Below are positions 23,677 to 33,297 of a stretch of 64,000 nt of DNA, piece after piece. Each line of letters opens with the position of its first letter. Position 1 is the first letter of the stretch. The notes under the pieces are model-generated. The model saw only the letters and a list, made by a program, of their open reading frames with translations. It searched no databases and had not been told where the DNA came from. A program made the translations under genes and the position numbers. The DNA lies in contig VCMS01000081.1 of NCBI GenBank assembly GCA_022539475.1, forward strand, positions 62,001-126,000. Reading direction: 5' to 3'. Origin of the DNA: Gracilaria domingensis (taxonomy: Eukaryota; Rhodophyta; Florideophyceae; Gracilariales; Gracilariaceae).

Positions 23677-24425
23677 TTCTTCTTCTTTAATGCGGACAAC
23701 ATCCTCTAATTCCTAAGATGTAGTAAAACTATCCTTGCAGAAAGTTTTCTCTCGTCAAAAAGGCCAACAATCTATGGGGGTGTTTTCAAATCAAGTCGGG
23801 AAGAACGAGATTTTGACGCTCAGCTGCTGGTGGGAGTGTTTCTCGACGTGTGGCACTTGTCAAGGGACAGCGTAGGACTACGGGGTCTCCATCTTTTTTG
23901 ACGTTTGTCCCGCATGTATACCGTTCAGTTCTACCATTAAGATATGATGCCACTGGGTGCAGGCTTGCAACATGTCAAGTGTAGAACTGTGAGAGTGTCA
24001 CTTCTGCTCTTCGCATGCCTTGCTCATTCGCAAACAAATCTGGAGTGCTTGTTAAGAGTGGTTTCGTCTTCACTTGGTTGACTATTTGCGACTTTGGGTC
24101 CTGAAAAATGATCTTCACTTCTATCTGTTCCACTATAGGGAACGTAAGGCCCCGTTTTGCCTCAGAATCTACGGGTTCGTTCCGTATTATTCCACAATGA
24201 CCAGAATCCAAACGACGTATACTTTGCACCGTCGGCTAATGTAGTGAAGTAATCTTGCGAGTTTCTGGAGGTAGTGAGATTCCTCCGCAGGTTTCCCTGC
24301 AACGCGAGAACAATCGACTGGGAGTCGGTGAAGATTCTTAGAATTCCTTCGAAATGCTCTGGAATTTGTTCCCGTGCGGAGAGCATTGCCAGAATTTCAG
24401 TGGTATAATTAGCCTTCTTTAGGAG
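23677..24425 (-). mobile_element. LINE 3' fragment with RNase H and (AAG)n tail, inserted into an older copy
   Basis: Read on the minus strand: ANYTTEILAMLSAREQIPE and LRIFTDSQSIVLALQ (RNase H, with the DSQS active-site block), then GHCGIIRNEPVDSEAK and FANEQGMRRAEVTLSQFYT. It ends in a short 3' UTR and an (AAG)n tail at 23677-23690. Stops and frame changes show decay. It is the same family as 54696-55266. The 5' boundary is approximate; no duplication was identified. Confidence 0.68.
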
Positions 24426-25796
24426 AAAGAAATACGTATAGTATTAGCGTAGATCTCCTGCTTCGCAATGAGGAGTTGCAGACCATACCAGAGAAGAAGA
24501 AGAAACCCATGGCTGCCGGAGAAGGCACATGGTAAAGTGCGGAAACATGAGGTGCCATGCGTCAGTATTGCGAGCAGAGTGAGACCATGTCTAATGTATC
24601 AGAGATATGAAAAATGTCCAACCTACAGCATCCTTCATACCTCTTGAAGGAGAGTGAACGCTAAGCATAGAACGTTACTTTTGCTACGAACTCCCATACG
24701 GAATCTTGGGCCTTGAACTTCCCCGAGAGAGAGACGTATGTTTATGTTTTCTCTAGCCCTGTTACGGAAGGGGGCCGTGGCGCGTAGGTGACACGGACGG
24801 CTGTTTGCCTAGGATCTCTCAATATCAGTTACATGGATACAACGGAATCTATCGCTCTACCTGTACAGTAGCTCTTAAAGACGTGGTCCTATAGTTTTTG
24901 TGTGTGAATCGATAAGCTATCGGAGACAGATACAGATATCGGGAGATTTGTATGGGGTTTTTTCAGTCTGTAGCTTTGGTACGAAGGGTATTTATCAATG
25001 CGCGATGGGTTTTAGGGGATAGTTGCTGATGCTCAAGGGTTTCACGAGGTCGTTGCTTACCGTAGTGCTCTCATCTTGCGGTGAACGCCTCCTGTGAGGC
25101 CGTTCGCCGCCTGTATGTGCCCCACTCGACATGGGTGCTGTTCTACGACAATGACGATCCCGTCAGGACCGTTAGCGCTACCACGAGAACTACAGCTGCT
25201 ACTCTACGCAACAAACACCGTCTCTTGCTTGCGTCTCTACAATCGAAAGTTAAGTGGAATGGCCTCATGTCGGGTTTTATGCTACCCGCACTATCCTGGA
25301 ACACTTTGATTTAGTTGTTGGTCTCATCCGTTCCCGGCTTTTGTCGGATGTCGCCGCATGTGCATCCGCTTCTATCGGGGCAAAAGGTTTTCCCGTGACT
25401 ATTCCTCTATCTGTGTCTGGGGGTTAACTTTGTAATGGTATCAGGTAGTGACCATGTCGAACAGATTCAGAAATATGTTCATCGTCGTTTACGTTGCGGC
25501 TTACTCCGCCTTGATGGAGGTCTTCCAGGTCTTCTATGTTCGTCGCCATGAAGACGGCCATAAGCCTTCCGATAGTTTCTCTTCAATTCCTGAGTTGAAA
25601 ACTGATGTCCTCAATAAAGAAGAAAGGACTTGTAATAGTCTTGCAGCAAACAACATGTGGCACGACGAGAATTGCCAGGGTGATGACTGGATGCTGTGGC
25701 AAGTTGCAAGAGTTTAAATAAGGATAGACTTCCGTCCACTACGCCGCAAGCGATATTTTCAGATCTCGTGCACTAAACTGCTTTGTTCTATGTCTC
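24426..25796. other. Repeat-derived sequence of unknown class
   Basis: About 24890-25320 shares a diverged copy with 54265-54695 plus 55278-55440. Common words are AATCGATAAGCTATCGGAGAC, GCCTCC-GTGAGGCCGT and CTCGACATGGGTGCTGTTC. No protein family was recognised in any frame. A frame at 25448-25717 has one hydrophobic segment (FIVVYVAAYSALMEVF) but no support. The 3' part flanks the LPA1-like gene. Confidence 0.4.
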
Positions 25797-26883
25797 TTAT
25801 GGTCTCCCGTGTTGATCCTTTGTCGGCAAACGAGATACTTCTTCGACTAGTCTGGACCACAGGGGTGGGCCAACAGATCGAGCACCAACCTTACCGTCAA
25901 GTCGAATAATCACAACAAATACATCATCGCTGTCCTTTAAACGTTTCTTTGCTGCGTCACGTTCCGTGCTGAGCCATCGATTCCAATCGTCCTTTCCATA
26001 CGGTTGCATCCGCCAACTCCGACCAGGAACCCGTTCCACGTCATCCGAGATATAGGGAACGATTAACATATTAGACTTTGAAATCTCGTCTCGAAGTTTC
26101 TCCGCCTCTTTCATGACTTGAGATACTTTTTCAACACCTCCGGCCACTAACGCAATTCGAGTCTTACCACGCAGTTGTTTCAATGGCGTAATCGTTCTTG
26201 TTACAGAATCTTCGATGCGCAAATTGGCAATCTGTGCGCCACGAGACATGCGTTCCAATCGTCGCACGCCCGCCTTGTTCTCAAGTCGCAGCAAGAAGAC
26301 AAACAGGGCAATCACACTCAAGTTAATGCCGACGTTGGGAATCTGATGAAAACATGAAAGAAAAGAAACATATCGTCAGAATGAACGATGTAGATTAATG
26401 CTCCGAAGATGATATTTTGTTGCGTACCGTTTCCTTAAGGGGTTGTACACCTGATACGCCTGATAAGGCAGCGATGACACGCAAACCTGAGATGAAAAGG
26501 CCGACAGCAGCAGATGCCGCCGAACCAGCATACACGAACATGCGTGCTTTTCTAAAAGGTGCTTCTGTTTCTTCTCTCAGTCGGGTGAGCTGCGAATACT
26601 GCCGCGTACTTTGGGGAGTGTCTGGTTTGTCATCAATGTCATTAGACATGGGTGACGAAGCTTTCCGTGACTGTGATGACGTGGTGGCGGTGATATCATT
26701 TGATCGTGTATCGCTGTTGGGTTCCCGTTCTGTCTGACTCATTCTCCACCGTCTGACAGGCTTGAAAACGCGCAACACTGATGGGGACGTCTTGTTTGGG
26801 GATATACTGCGTGTAAAGCCGCTACTCGAACGCAGAGTAACGGGTATTCCGCACGGGGATGTGAAAGCTGGTTCGATAGCCAT
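25797..26883 (-). CDS. Plastid LPA1/REP27-related protein (DUF3493), two exons
   Basis: Relative of LOW PSII ACCUMULATION 1 and REP27, thylakoid membrane factors for photosystem II (D1) assembly. Exons 26428-26883 and 25797-26342; the 85-bp intron begins GTACGC and ends CATCAG, phase 0 on both sides. The 333-residue product has a Ser/Thr/Arg-rich N-terminus suited to plastid import, a charged spacer, then FRKARMFVYAGSAASAAVGL...LRVIAAL and IPNVGINLSVIALFVFLLRL as the two membrane segments of the DUF3493 core. A soluble domain follows (TRIALVAGGVEKV, SWRMQPYGKDDWNRWL, VFVVIIRLDGKVGARSVGPP) as in cyanobacterial and plant homologues. The TPR repeats of land-plant LPA1 are absent, so it resembles the shorter cyanobacterial-type form. 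Confidence 0.75.
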
Positions 26884-27283
26884 AATGCCATTCCTGACTT
26901 GCAGTTAAGCAGTCAAGGTTAACCTTACCCGATCAAGGAAGACGGAGACGGCCCTCACAGAACAATAGATATATGACCTCAACGCAGCAGAGTGGCTCAA
27001 TGGGCCGCTCGTTGCAAACTTTGAGATCAACCGAAATCACAGCGCAAGTTTTCGGGCGACCACTCGAATTTTCATTGAAACTGCCACCTTGCACAGGTGC
27101 AACGGCAGTTCGTTCCGCTGCAAACACTTAAACGCGCCCTTCCACACGCGCAAACCCCCGCACAGCGCTTCGTGCCGCATCGTCGTGCACAATCGCCCGT
27201 GCCTTCCAAGTCGTCTCCCTTTTGGTAATCCGACACGCACCGCTCGTCAATGACGTGGGCACGCATGTATCAGAGAGCGACTC
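26884..27283. promoter_or_regulatory. Divergent intergenic region LPA1-like / unknown gene
   Basis: 400 bp that must carry both promoters. No TATA box, repeat or RNA gene was noticed. Confidence 0.4.
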
Positions 27284-28243
27284 ATGTCATCCACGCCAGG
27301 ACTGCCCCTCGACACCTTCTTGCAATCGTTGCCATGGCTTTCCAACTCGCACTGTGCGCCGCAATCTGCACAGGATGCCACAAATAGTTGCAATGCTTGT
27401 ACGAGTGTCAGCGCCAACTGCTGTGGCGTGGAGGCAGATGCTCATCATGGGTTCATCTCTGGAGTGGCTCGTTTCTACATCAGCGCCCATCAACAGATTT
27501 GTTTCTCGCCGTCAGTATCGAATGGCGCCGCAGTTTCCGATATTTCGGCCGTCATTGGTGTGGAGCAAGGTAAGATTCGCCTGGTTTTGCGTACAGATGA
27601 ATCGGCGGGGAATGTGTGTATGACCATTGATGAAACTCATATCGTCAAACCGGTTCAGACGAGTGAGCAACAAAACGAGCACAAGATACATTTCACTCTT
27701 CCTTTCATCATTCTGGTTTTTCAAAATCGAGCACCAGTTTCGGCTGATAGTTCCGATGCACCCGCAGCAAAAGTTGGTGAACTGAAGAGGTTTGAAAACC
27801 TGAAAGAGGCGGTGAATAAGCTTCGTATAACGGGCATCAAGAGCACAGACGATAAAGAAAGAGTGGATGAACAGCAGAGCACATCGGCCTCTGAACAGCT
27901 GTCAGAGCAAAAGCAAAGCTTGGAAGACAAGGAAGGAGTTGCATTGGAGCATGTGTTTATGAATGTGATCTCGAAAGGAGCGCACATGGTGATGCCGACG
28001 TGCTACCCATATGTGACAGGTAGCGAAGGAGACGAGGATGCTGGGAACAGTAGCGCTTTGCACAAGGCGTTTGTTGAGGCTTGCATGCGGCAGGAAACGG
28101 CAATTCGGGACTCTCTCAAGCAAGCAGAAGGGTGGGTTCACTTTGCCAGACGAAAGCGAACATCTGTGGAACAGAGTCCCACCAAGAATGGGGCACGGAC
28201 GCAGAGAACAAGCGAGCTTCTCAGGGTGGACAAGGGCCGGTAG
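27284..28243 (+). CDS. Unrecognised 319-residue protein
   Basis: I do not recognise this family. The start is the ATG at 27284 (MSSTPGLPLDTFLQSLPWLS). The N-terminal part is Cys-rich (at least eight Cys in residues 24-75). A beta-rich stretch follows (GKIRLVLRTDES, NVCMTIDETHIV, KIHFTLPFIILVFQ). The middle is charged, Glu/Lys/Gln-rich and probably coiled coil (about 155-215), and the basic tail ends LLRVDKGR. There is no signal peptide and no clear membrane helix. The long single frame and its placement between a divergent promoter and the convergent histone gene 19 bp away argue that it is real. Function unknown. Confidence 0.6.
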   Translation: MSSTPGLPLDTFLQSLPWLSNSHCAPQSAQDATNSCNACTSVSANCCGVEADAHHGFISGVARFYISAHQQICFSPSVSNGAAVSDISAVIGVEQGKIRLVLRTDESAGNVCMTIDETHIVKPVQTSEQQNEHKIHFTLPFIILVFQNRAPVSADSSDAPAAKVGELKRFENLKEAVNKLRITGIKSTDDKERVDEQQSTSASEQLSEQKQSLEDKEGVALEHVFMNVISKGAHMVMPTCYPYVTGSEGDEDAGNSSALHKAFVEACMRQETAIRDSLKQAEGWVHFARRKRTSVEQSPTKNGARTQRTSELLRVDKGR

Positions 28244-28262
28244 TGACAAGGGGGAATATCAT

Positions 28263-28727
28263 TTATTCCATTTGTGAACTTTTCTTGGAACCTTTCTTGA
28301 AGGTAAGGCTCTTGTGAATGTAGGGAATGACACCACCACCGGCAATGGTTGCCTGCACAAGGCAATCGAGTTCTTCATCGCCGCGAATGGCAAGTTGCAA
28401 ATGTCTTGGGGTGACTCGTTTGACCTTGAGATCCTTGCAGGCGTTTCCGGCAAGCTCCAGAACCTCTGCGGTGAGGTACTCGAGTATGGCAGCAGAGTAG
28501 ACTGCGGCCGTAGCTCCTACTCGTTCTTGACGGCTGACGCGGTTCTTGAGGTGGCGGTGAATGCGACCGACGGGAAATTGGAGACCGGCGCGAGAGGAGC
28601 GAGAGATGACCTTCTTGGGTTCGGTGGATGAGGAAGTCTTGGCGTGGGTTCCGTTTGTGGAGGACTTGTTGTCCTTGTCCTTGTCCTTGTCCTTGTCGTC
28701 GGCTGGGGCGGACTTTTTGGGAGCCAT
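28263..28727 (-). CDS. H2A.Z: Histone H2A.Z variant
   Basis: The replacement H2A that marks promoters and is deposited by SWR1. The 154-residue product has a Lys/Asp-repeat N-terminus (about 40 residues, including five DK pairs), then the histone fold: [54 protein letters not shown] and [18 protein letters not shown]. The segment [20 protein letters not shown] marks H2A.Z rather than canonical H2A (LLGxVTIAxGGVLPN). The N-tail is longer than in animals. The LKNR-VSRQE loop is slightly divergent. Single exon, ATG at 28727. Its stop is 19 bp from that of the unknown plus-strand gene, so the transcripts almost certainly overlap. Confidence 0.93.
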   Translation of the reverse strand: MAPKKSAPADDKDKDKDKDNKSSTNGTHAKTSSSTEPKKVISRSSRAGLQFPVGRIHRHLKNRVSRQERVGATAAVYSAAILEYLTAEVLELAGNACKDLKVKRVTPRHLQLAIRGDEELDCLVQATIAGGGVIPYIHKSLTFKKGSKKSSQME

Positions 28728-29636
28728 TTGGGCTTAACAGCGCGGGTGAACGGTTTATGATCGGTGCGCGCAGCGCGGGGCCAGCGGGCGGGAGGGCGGG
28801 CGGCGGGCGATGGGCGATGGGCGATGGGCGGGGGACAAGGAAGCTGCGAGCGAGGGCGCGACGAGACGCTGGTGCAAGATGCGGAAGGCGCTTGAAGCAG
28901 AGGTGGAGTGGGGGGGGGGGGCTCACGGGGCGGAAGGACGACGCGTCAGGGGGCGCGCGGGGGGCGGAAGCGGCAGCGACCAAGACGGCGAAGTGGATAA
29001 ATACGTTGCCCCAAAGCGCGCCATTTTTTCTTCGCGCGATTAGATCCCGTGCGCCGCGCCACGTGTGCAGCTGTGCGCGTGGCCACGCGACGGCACCGGC
29101 ACCGGCGCGCGGCGGCGGCGGCGGCGCGCGCGCGCGTGACGCGCTGCGCGCGTGACACGACGCGCGCTGAATTGGCGGCACGCGTGCGACGCGGAGGTGC
29201 ACGCTGGCGCGCGCGGCGCGCGCGGCGCGCGCAGCGCGCGCATCGTGGCGCGCGCGCATCGCGGCGCGGACGAACAAACAGACACTTCGCGGGGCGCGCC
29301 TCGCGCGCAGACGAGAGCGCGTGAAACGGTCGGCGCGCGAAGCCGCGCGCTGTAAAGCGCCGGCTGGCGCCGCCCGTTACGCGCGCGGCGCGCCGCCGTA
29401 CGTGGGCGCCGCGCCGCCGCCGCGGCACGCTTGCGCGTGGCGTGCTATAAAAGCGCATGTTCACCGCCAGCTGACGGCTCTTGCGCGCTGTGAGCTGCGG
29501 TTGGTGACGCTGTGTTCTTGCTTGTCCCCCCTCGCCTCTTTCGCCCCGCCCTCGTCCGTCCCCCACTTCGCCTCCGCCTGCTTTTGCTCGCTCTTTGAGG
29601 CTTGCGCTGAGCTTTGCTTGTTGACGTTTGGTCGGT
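28728..29636. promoter_or_regulatory. CpG-rich divergent promoter H2A.Z / FAS1-Hog
   Basis: CG-dense sequence between divergent genes, with a run of 12 G at 28910-28921 and short tandem GGGCGAT repeats at 28806-28828. A clear TATA box for the plus-strand gene is listed separately. Confidence 0.5.
29446..29453 (+). promoter_or_regulatory. TATA box of the FAS1-Hog gene
   Basis: TATAAAAG within CGTGCTATAAAAGCGC, about 185 bp before the ATG at 29637. It is the only strong TATA box seen at a CpG-rich promoter here. The distance implies a 5' UTR of roughly 150 bases. Confidence 0.6.
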
Positions 29637-31049
29637 ATGAAGCGCTTCTTGTTGCTGCTGGCCTTTTTCTTGGCCGTCACGCTGGTGCGCGCCCAGGAAG
29701 GCGAGGAAGAGCCCGACGTCGGTGCGTTGCCGGACTCTGCTGCCGACGGTGTCTCAAACGCCGTCGTCCCGAATCCGAGGCCCACACTGTTTGGTCTACT
29801 TGCTGAATCTGAAAATCACAAGATCCTCTTCGCCATTGTCAACTCCAACGCGGAGATCAAGGATGCCTTGGACGATCCGGGCGCAAGGTTCACCGTCTTC
29901 CCACCTGTCGATCAGGCCTTCATCCGCCTGACCCGGAGCCTCAGCCCCGGCGTTGACTTTGATGAGCAAGATCCGGAGGAGGTTATTGCCACCCTCTTAG
30001 CCGCTCTCGAGAATATCCGAGAGGTGCCCAACTTTCCTGGCGTGGTTGGCCTTGTGTGGTATCACGTGCTTAATGGCGCGTTCACGTACGGCATGCTGGA
30101 GAACTTTGGCACCTTCAAGACCGGCCTTGGTCCCAACCTGACCTTTGCCGACGGCTTCATCATTGACGGCGACGACACTAGAGACAACGCCAGGGCCAGC
30201 CCCAGAAATATCTTCACTCTTAACGGCTGGGCAAACCCCGTCTTCAACGTCCTTTTGCCGTTCAATCTTCGCGCAGCCCAGGATATTGTCGCCGCCCTTC
30301 CCACCCCGACTCCTGCCGTGACCCCGGAAGTCACGCCCACGCCCATCGTCGCCCCGACTGCCACACCAGTTGCCGTACCTGAAGACGACGACGGCGACAG
30401 TACCGTCACGGGTCCCGCCATTATCGATGACGGTGATGGGGAGGCGACGGTTACGGAAATGGATGACATCGAACCGACGCCCACGGACGAGGATGACGAC
30501 GAAGTGTGCTTCCCGGCCTCTGCGACTGTTACTACCATGGAGGGAGAGTCCGTCCGAATGGCTGATCTTCAACCTGGTGAACATGTACATCACGACGAAC
30601 ACGGTGCTTCTTCTCGCGTGTTCTTCTTCACACATCGTACCTCCAAGCCCGAACTGTGGTTCTACCGCATTTCCACTGCGTCTGGCCACGCCGTCACCAT
30701 GACTGGCAAGCATTACTTGTATGCCAATGGACGTCTCACCGCTGCGCACGCCGTTAAGATCGGTCACCTGCTCCGCACCAAGGCTGGAGAGAGCGCGGTC
30801 ACTTCTGTGCAGCGTGTGAAGGATACTGGACTTTTCGCTCCGCACTCCATGCACGGAGATCTTCTGGTTGATGGCATCGTGGTCAGCAGCTATTCGCGGA
30901 CTGTGGAGCCGCGCTTGGCACATGCTCTTCTCATGCCTCTACGCTGGCTTGCTCGTGCAACTGGATCCAAGGAAGTTCTTCCTGGCGTGTTCTATGAAGG
31001 TGGCCGAGGGTTGGAGAGGTTTGTGCCAAAGGGCTTGGCAGAGTATTAG
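29637..31049 (+). CDS. Secreted fasciclin (FAS1) / Hedgehog-type Hog fusion protein
   Basis: The 470-residue product begins with a signal peptide (MKRFLLLLAFFLAVTLVRAQ). A FAS1 domain follows at about 48-212: ARFTVFPPVDQAF matches the H1 motif and LVWYHVLNG the YHVL motif. FAS1 domains mediate adhesion at cell surfaces and walls. A Thr/Pro linker (TPTPAVTPEVTPTP) and an acidic stretch ending DEDDDEV lead to the Hog domain: Cys291 in VCFPASATV, a GEHV turn, Thr356-x2-His359 in TMTGKHYLY, and LAHALLMPLRWL at the Hedgehog post-Hint position. A 35-residue tail follows. The last residue before the catalytic Cys is Val, as in the monooxygenase fusion, where animals have Gly. Predicted: secretion followed by self-cleavage that releases the FAS1 part carrying a new C-terminal group. 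Single exon. Confidence 0.88.
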   Translation: MKRFLLLLAFFLAVTLVRAQEGEEEPDVGALPDSAADGVSNAVVPNPRPTLFGLLAESENHKILFAIVNSNAEIKDALDDPGARFTVFPPVDQAFIRLTRSLSPGVDFDEQDPEEVIATLLAALENIREVPNFPGVVGLVWYHVLNGAFTYGMLENFGTFKTGLGPNLTFADGFIIDGDDTRDNARASPRNIFTLNGWANPVFNVLLPFNLRAAQDIVAALPTPTPAVTPEVTPTPIVAPTATPVAVPEDDDGDSTVTGPAIIDDGDGEATVTEMDDIEPTPTDEDDDEVCFPASATVTTMEGESVRMADLQPGEHVHHDEHGASSRVFFFTHRTSKPELWFYRISTASGHAVTMTGKHYLYANGRLTAAHAVKIGHLLRTKAGESAVTSVQRVKDTGLFAPHSMHGDLLVDGIVVSSYSRTVEPRLAHALLMPLRWLARATGSKEVLPGVFYEGGRGLERFVPKGLAEY

Positions 31050-32233
31050 ACGTGCGCTTCTCTTGTAACTATGCTTCGATACAGTTTTCGTAGATACTTG
31101 ATCATAATCATCTGCTGGGTGAGAGCAAATGGGCAGATATAGCTTACTACCCTCAACCCTTGCGCCAACATCATTATCATCTCCGGTATTTTTCGCTTTT
31201 CTGAGTTTCATACAAGTAAACTGTACTGCTTATCATCAGGATTTCCATCTCTACCTTCCATTGTGTCCTCTGCTGATGGTTCTCCTTCGTTGGAGCTCGC
31301 CGTCAGCTGGGTGATCGGGAATGAAGATTTTAAGGATTGCGACATGCCGCCATGCGACAATATGGAACGAACAAGCTGAAAGCGGAGACTTCGGTAATCT
31401 TCACGACGTGAGGTTCACGCACGTCAACGAACTGCACCTGAAGTGTTACTGTACAACCCTTACTTCTGCCTCGTGCGCCAGGCGACTGCCCTGGATTGTC
31501 GATATCCCGTTCCTGATGATTTCCGTCACGTTTTATGGATGGAATAGATACAAGGGTTCTTACTTCTACGGTCGGGAAGCGCTCTCGCTGACAACCACGC
31601 CATCACATTTTTGAGCTGTACCTTTGTACCGTTCGGGCTTGAATTGAATTTAATTCATTGACAAAGTCTATCTCTAAGCGTTTCTGATTGTCCAAGAGTG
31701 GATTTCATATCTACGTTGGGCGCTTTACTGCACCTGGGGGCACCCCAGGTGCAGTGCATGCGCACTTCTCATCACTTTTGACGCGGCACTTGAACTTGAA
31801 GTTGTGGCTGTTGGATTTGCGGTGAACGGCACTTTGATGCAACGTTCCGAGCAACGGCGCGCCACGACGCGCCACGACATGATGATGCGACCATCAAGGT
31901 ACGACGGTGAACAGCTCGGCCCTTCTTGTTTGGGCCCGGGAATTGGCTTCATTTGGGGTTGTTCGGCACGGGGGGTGGGCACCCATGCATGGTACCTATC
32001 CCACAATTATAGCACTGCTGGCACGTTGCGGCATGCGAAGGCGTTGAAGACAAGTCGTCGATATTTGTGTTCTTGGCTCTCAAAACCGAAGTTCAAGCCA
32101 CTCAGCCCGCTTTTTCCCAGTAAACCTCCCGCGACTCGTGGTAGCCATACCCTACCTTCTTAACACTTGTCCCCATACGTTTATCAGCGGAGAAAAGTTG
32201 CCAGCAAAACCCGGCACACCACAACCGACGGAA
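31050..32233. other. Intergenic, FAS1-Hog 3' flank to ArfGAP; one 13-bp hairpin
   Basis: No gene was recognised. ACTGCACCTGGGG at 31727-31739 and its reverse complement at 31743-31755 form a perfect hairpin with a 3-base loop, purpose unknown. The ArfGAP promoter should lie in the last few hundred bases. Confidence 0.45.
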
Positions 32234-32527
32234 ATGTCCGAACAACCACCGCAAAGCCGTTCAAAATTGGGCAATAGCTACGACAGAGCCGAGGTTGAAA
32301 GCGTTCAAGCGCAGTATATGAAGGAACTGCGTCAGATGTACTCGAAAACAGGCTGCATCGACTGCGGTGCAAAGCCAGCCAACTGGGCTACTCTAAAGCG
32401 TGGCGCATTTGTTTGTATGAGTTGCGCTCAGAAACTACGCGCAGACGCTTCGAATAGGGTGAAAAACTGTATAGGAACTTATTTATGGCATGAAGACGAA
32501 ATGGCTGTGATGAGGTGTGGCAAATAA
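32234..32527 (+). CDS. Miniature ArfGAP zinc-finger protein
   Basis: ArfGAPs switch off Arf GTPases in vesicle traffic. The 97-residue product carries the ArfGAP zinc finger with exact spacing Cys-x2-Cys-x16-Cys-x2-Cys (CIDCGAKPANWA... FVCMSC), followed four residues later by the catalytic arginine (AQKLR). RVKNCIGTYLWHEDEMAVMR matches the next helix. The chain then stops at about 60 residues of a domain that is normally 110-120. A splice donor at GAG/GTGTGG just before the stop could extend it, but I found no matching downstream exon. Another in-frame ATG lies 96 bases upstream. Either a truncated ArfGAP-like protein or an incomplete gene model. Confidence 0.6.
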   Translation: MSEQPPQSRSKLGNSYDRAEVESVQAQYMKELRQMYSKTGCIDCGAKPANWATLKRGAFVCMSCAQKLRADASNRVKNCIGTYLWHEDEMAVMRCGK

Positions 32528-32633
32528 ATGCAGAGAAGGATGAGGGTTGGAGCCGCTCTCGAGACGAGGGCGAGATAGAGCACGAGAGGTGATGAATAAT
32601 CTGTCGGACGCTCGAGGAAATAAACACGATGAT

Positions 32634-32975
32634 TTACCACAATCTTCCGCCCTTTCTGCAGGAGACGGTGTTTCCAGTGTCGAGGATCCTCTTGACCAAA
32701 AGCGGCGGTTGAAGAGCGGCGTTTTGTGCGCGCTGCCATCGTATGTGGCGATCAATGCCGACAAATGGCCCATAGCTCGGATTGAGGTCGAATAGACGCA
32801 GAATTTGTTCCGCTTGTTGCTTTGACAGAGATTCAATGTTCACCTGCTCAGCGCGCTGAGACGTGACAAAGTCCCAGTCAATTGGGCTTGGAACCGGTTC
32901 AGGTTCTTCCTGTTTCTTCGCAGTGGTTCGCAGCGACGGAGAGATGGGCTTTTCAACGCGCACAAAGTTGTCCAT
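32634..32975 (-). CDS. POLD4: DNA polymerase delta subunit 4
   Basis: The smallest accessory subunit of the replicative polymerase delta. The 113-residue product has a disordered basic N-terminus (MDNFVRVEKPISPSLRTTAK) and the family core LRLFDLNPSYGPFVGIDRHI then RWQRAQNAALQPPLLVKRIL, matching the LR-FDL---YGP--GI-RL-RW-RA---GL-PP signature of POLD4. The final residues (TGNTVSCRKGGRLW) do not show the usual SLW/SYW--RL ending clearly; a small 3' intron is possible. ATG at 32975. It converges with the ArfGAP gene, stops 106 bp apart, and is divergent from the LYR gene. Confidence 0.78.
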   Translation of the reverse strand: MDNFVRVEKPISPSLRTTAKKQEEPEPVPSPIDWDFVTSQRAEQVNIESLSKQQAEQILRLFDLNPSYGPFVGIDRHIRWQRAQNAALQPPLLVKRILDTGNTVSCRKGGRLW

Positions 32976-33297
32976 TTTTTAAGGATCGCTAAAACAGTTG
33001 TACCAACGAGGGCGAATAATACGAGGAAAGAGGAAAGTGACGTGACCACGCGATAATTTCGTGAAGAAGAGGAGGTGGTCAACACGAAAACGGATGCATG
33101 CCAAGTACGCTGCGTCGGTTGTGGAGGCACCGGCGCCCGACACAGATTACAGTTGTGCCAGCTTCCATCACGCTGTCACGCAACGCGTGCCCCACTCGCC
33201 GCGCGCGCATCGTGCGCGGAGCCAACGCGCGCGATCGCCGCCTGCGGCAGACGCATCCAATCTGCCGTTGTACGCCCCGAGAGCAACCAACTCCACC
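32976..33297. promoter_or_regulatory. Divergent intergenic region POLD4 / LYR protein
   Basis: 322 bp, moderately GC-rich in its right half. No other element was seen. Confidence 0.4.

Noticed and set aside
23677-25720. Considered an intact retrotransposon across this region
   Set aside because: Only LINE 3' pieces are present, with no reverse transcriptase block; the rest is an unrelated unknown repeat.
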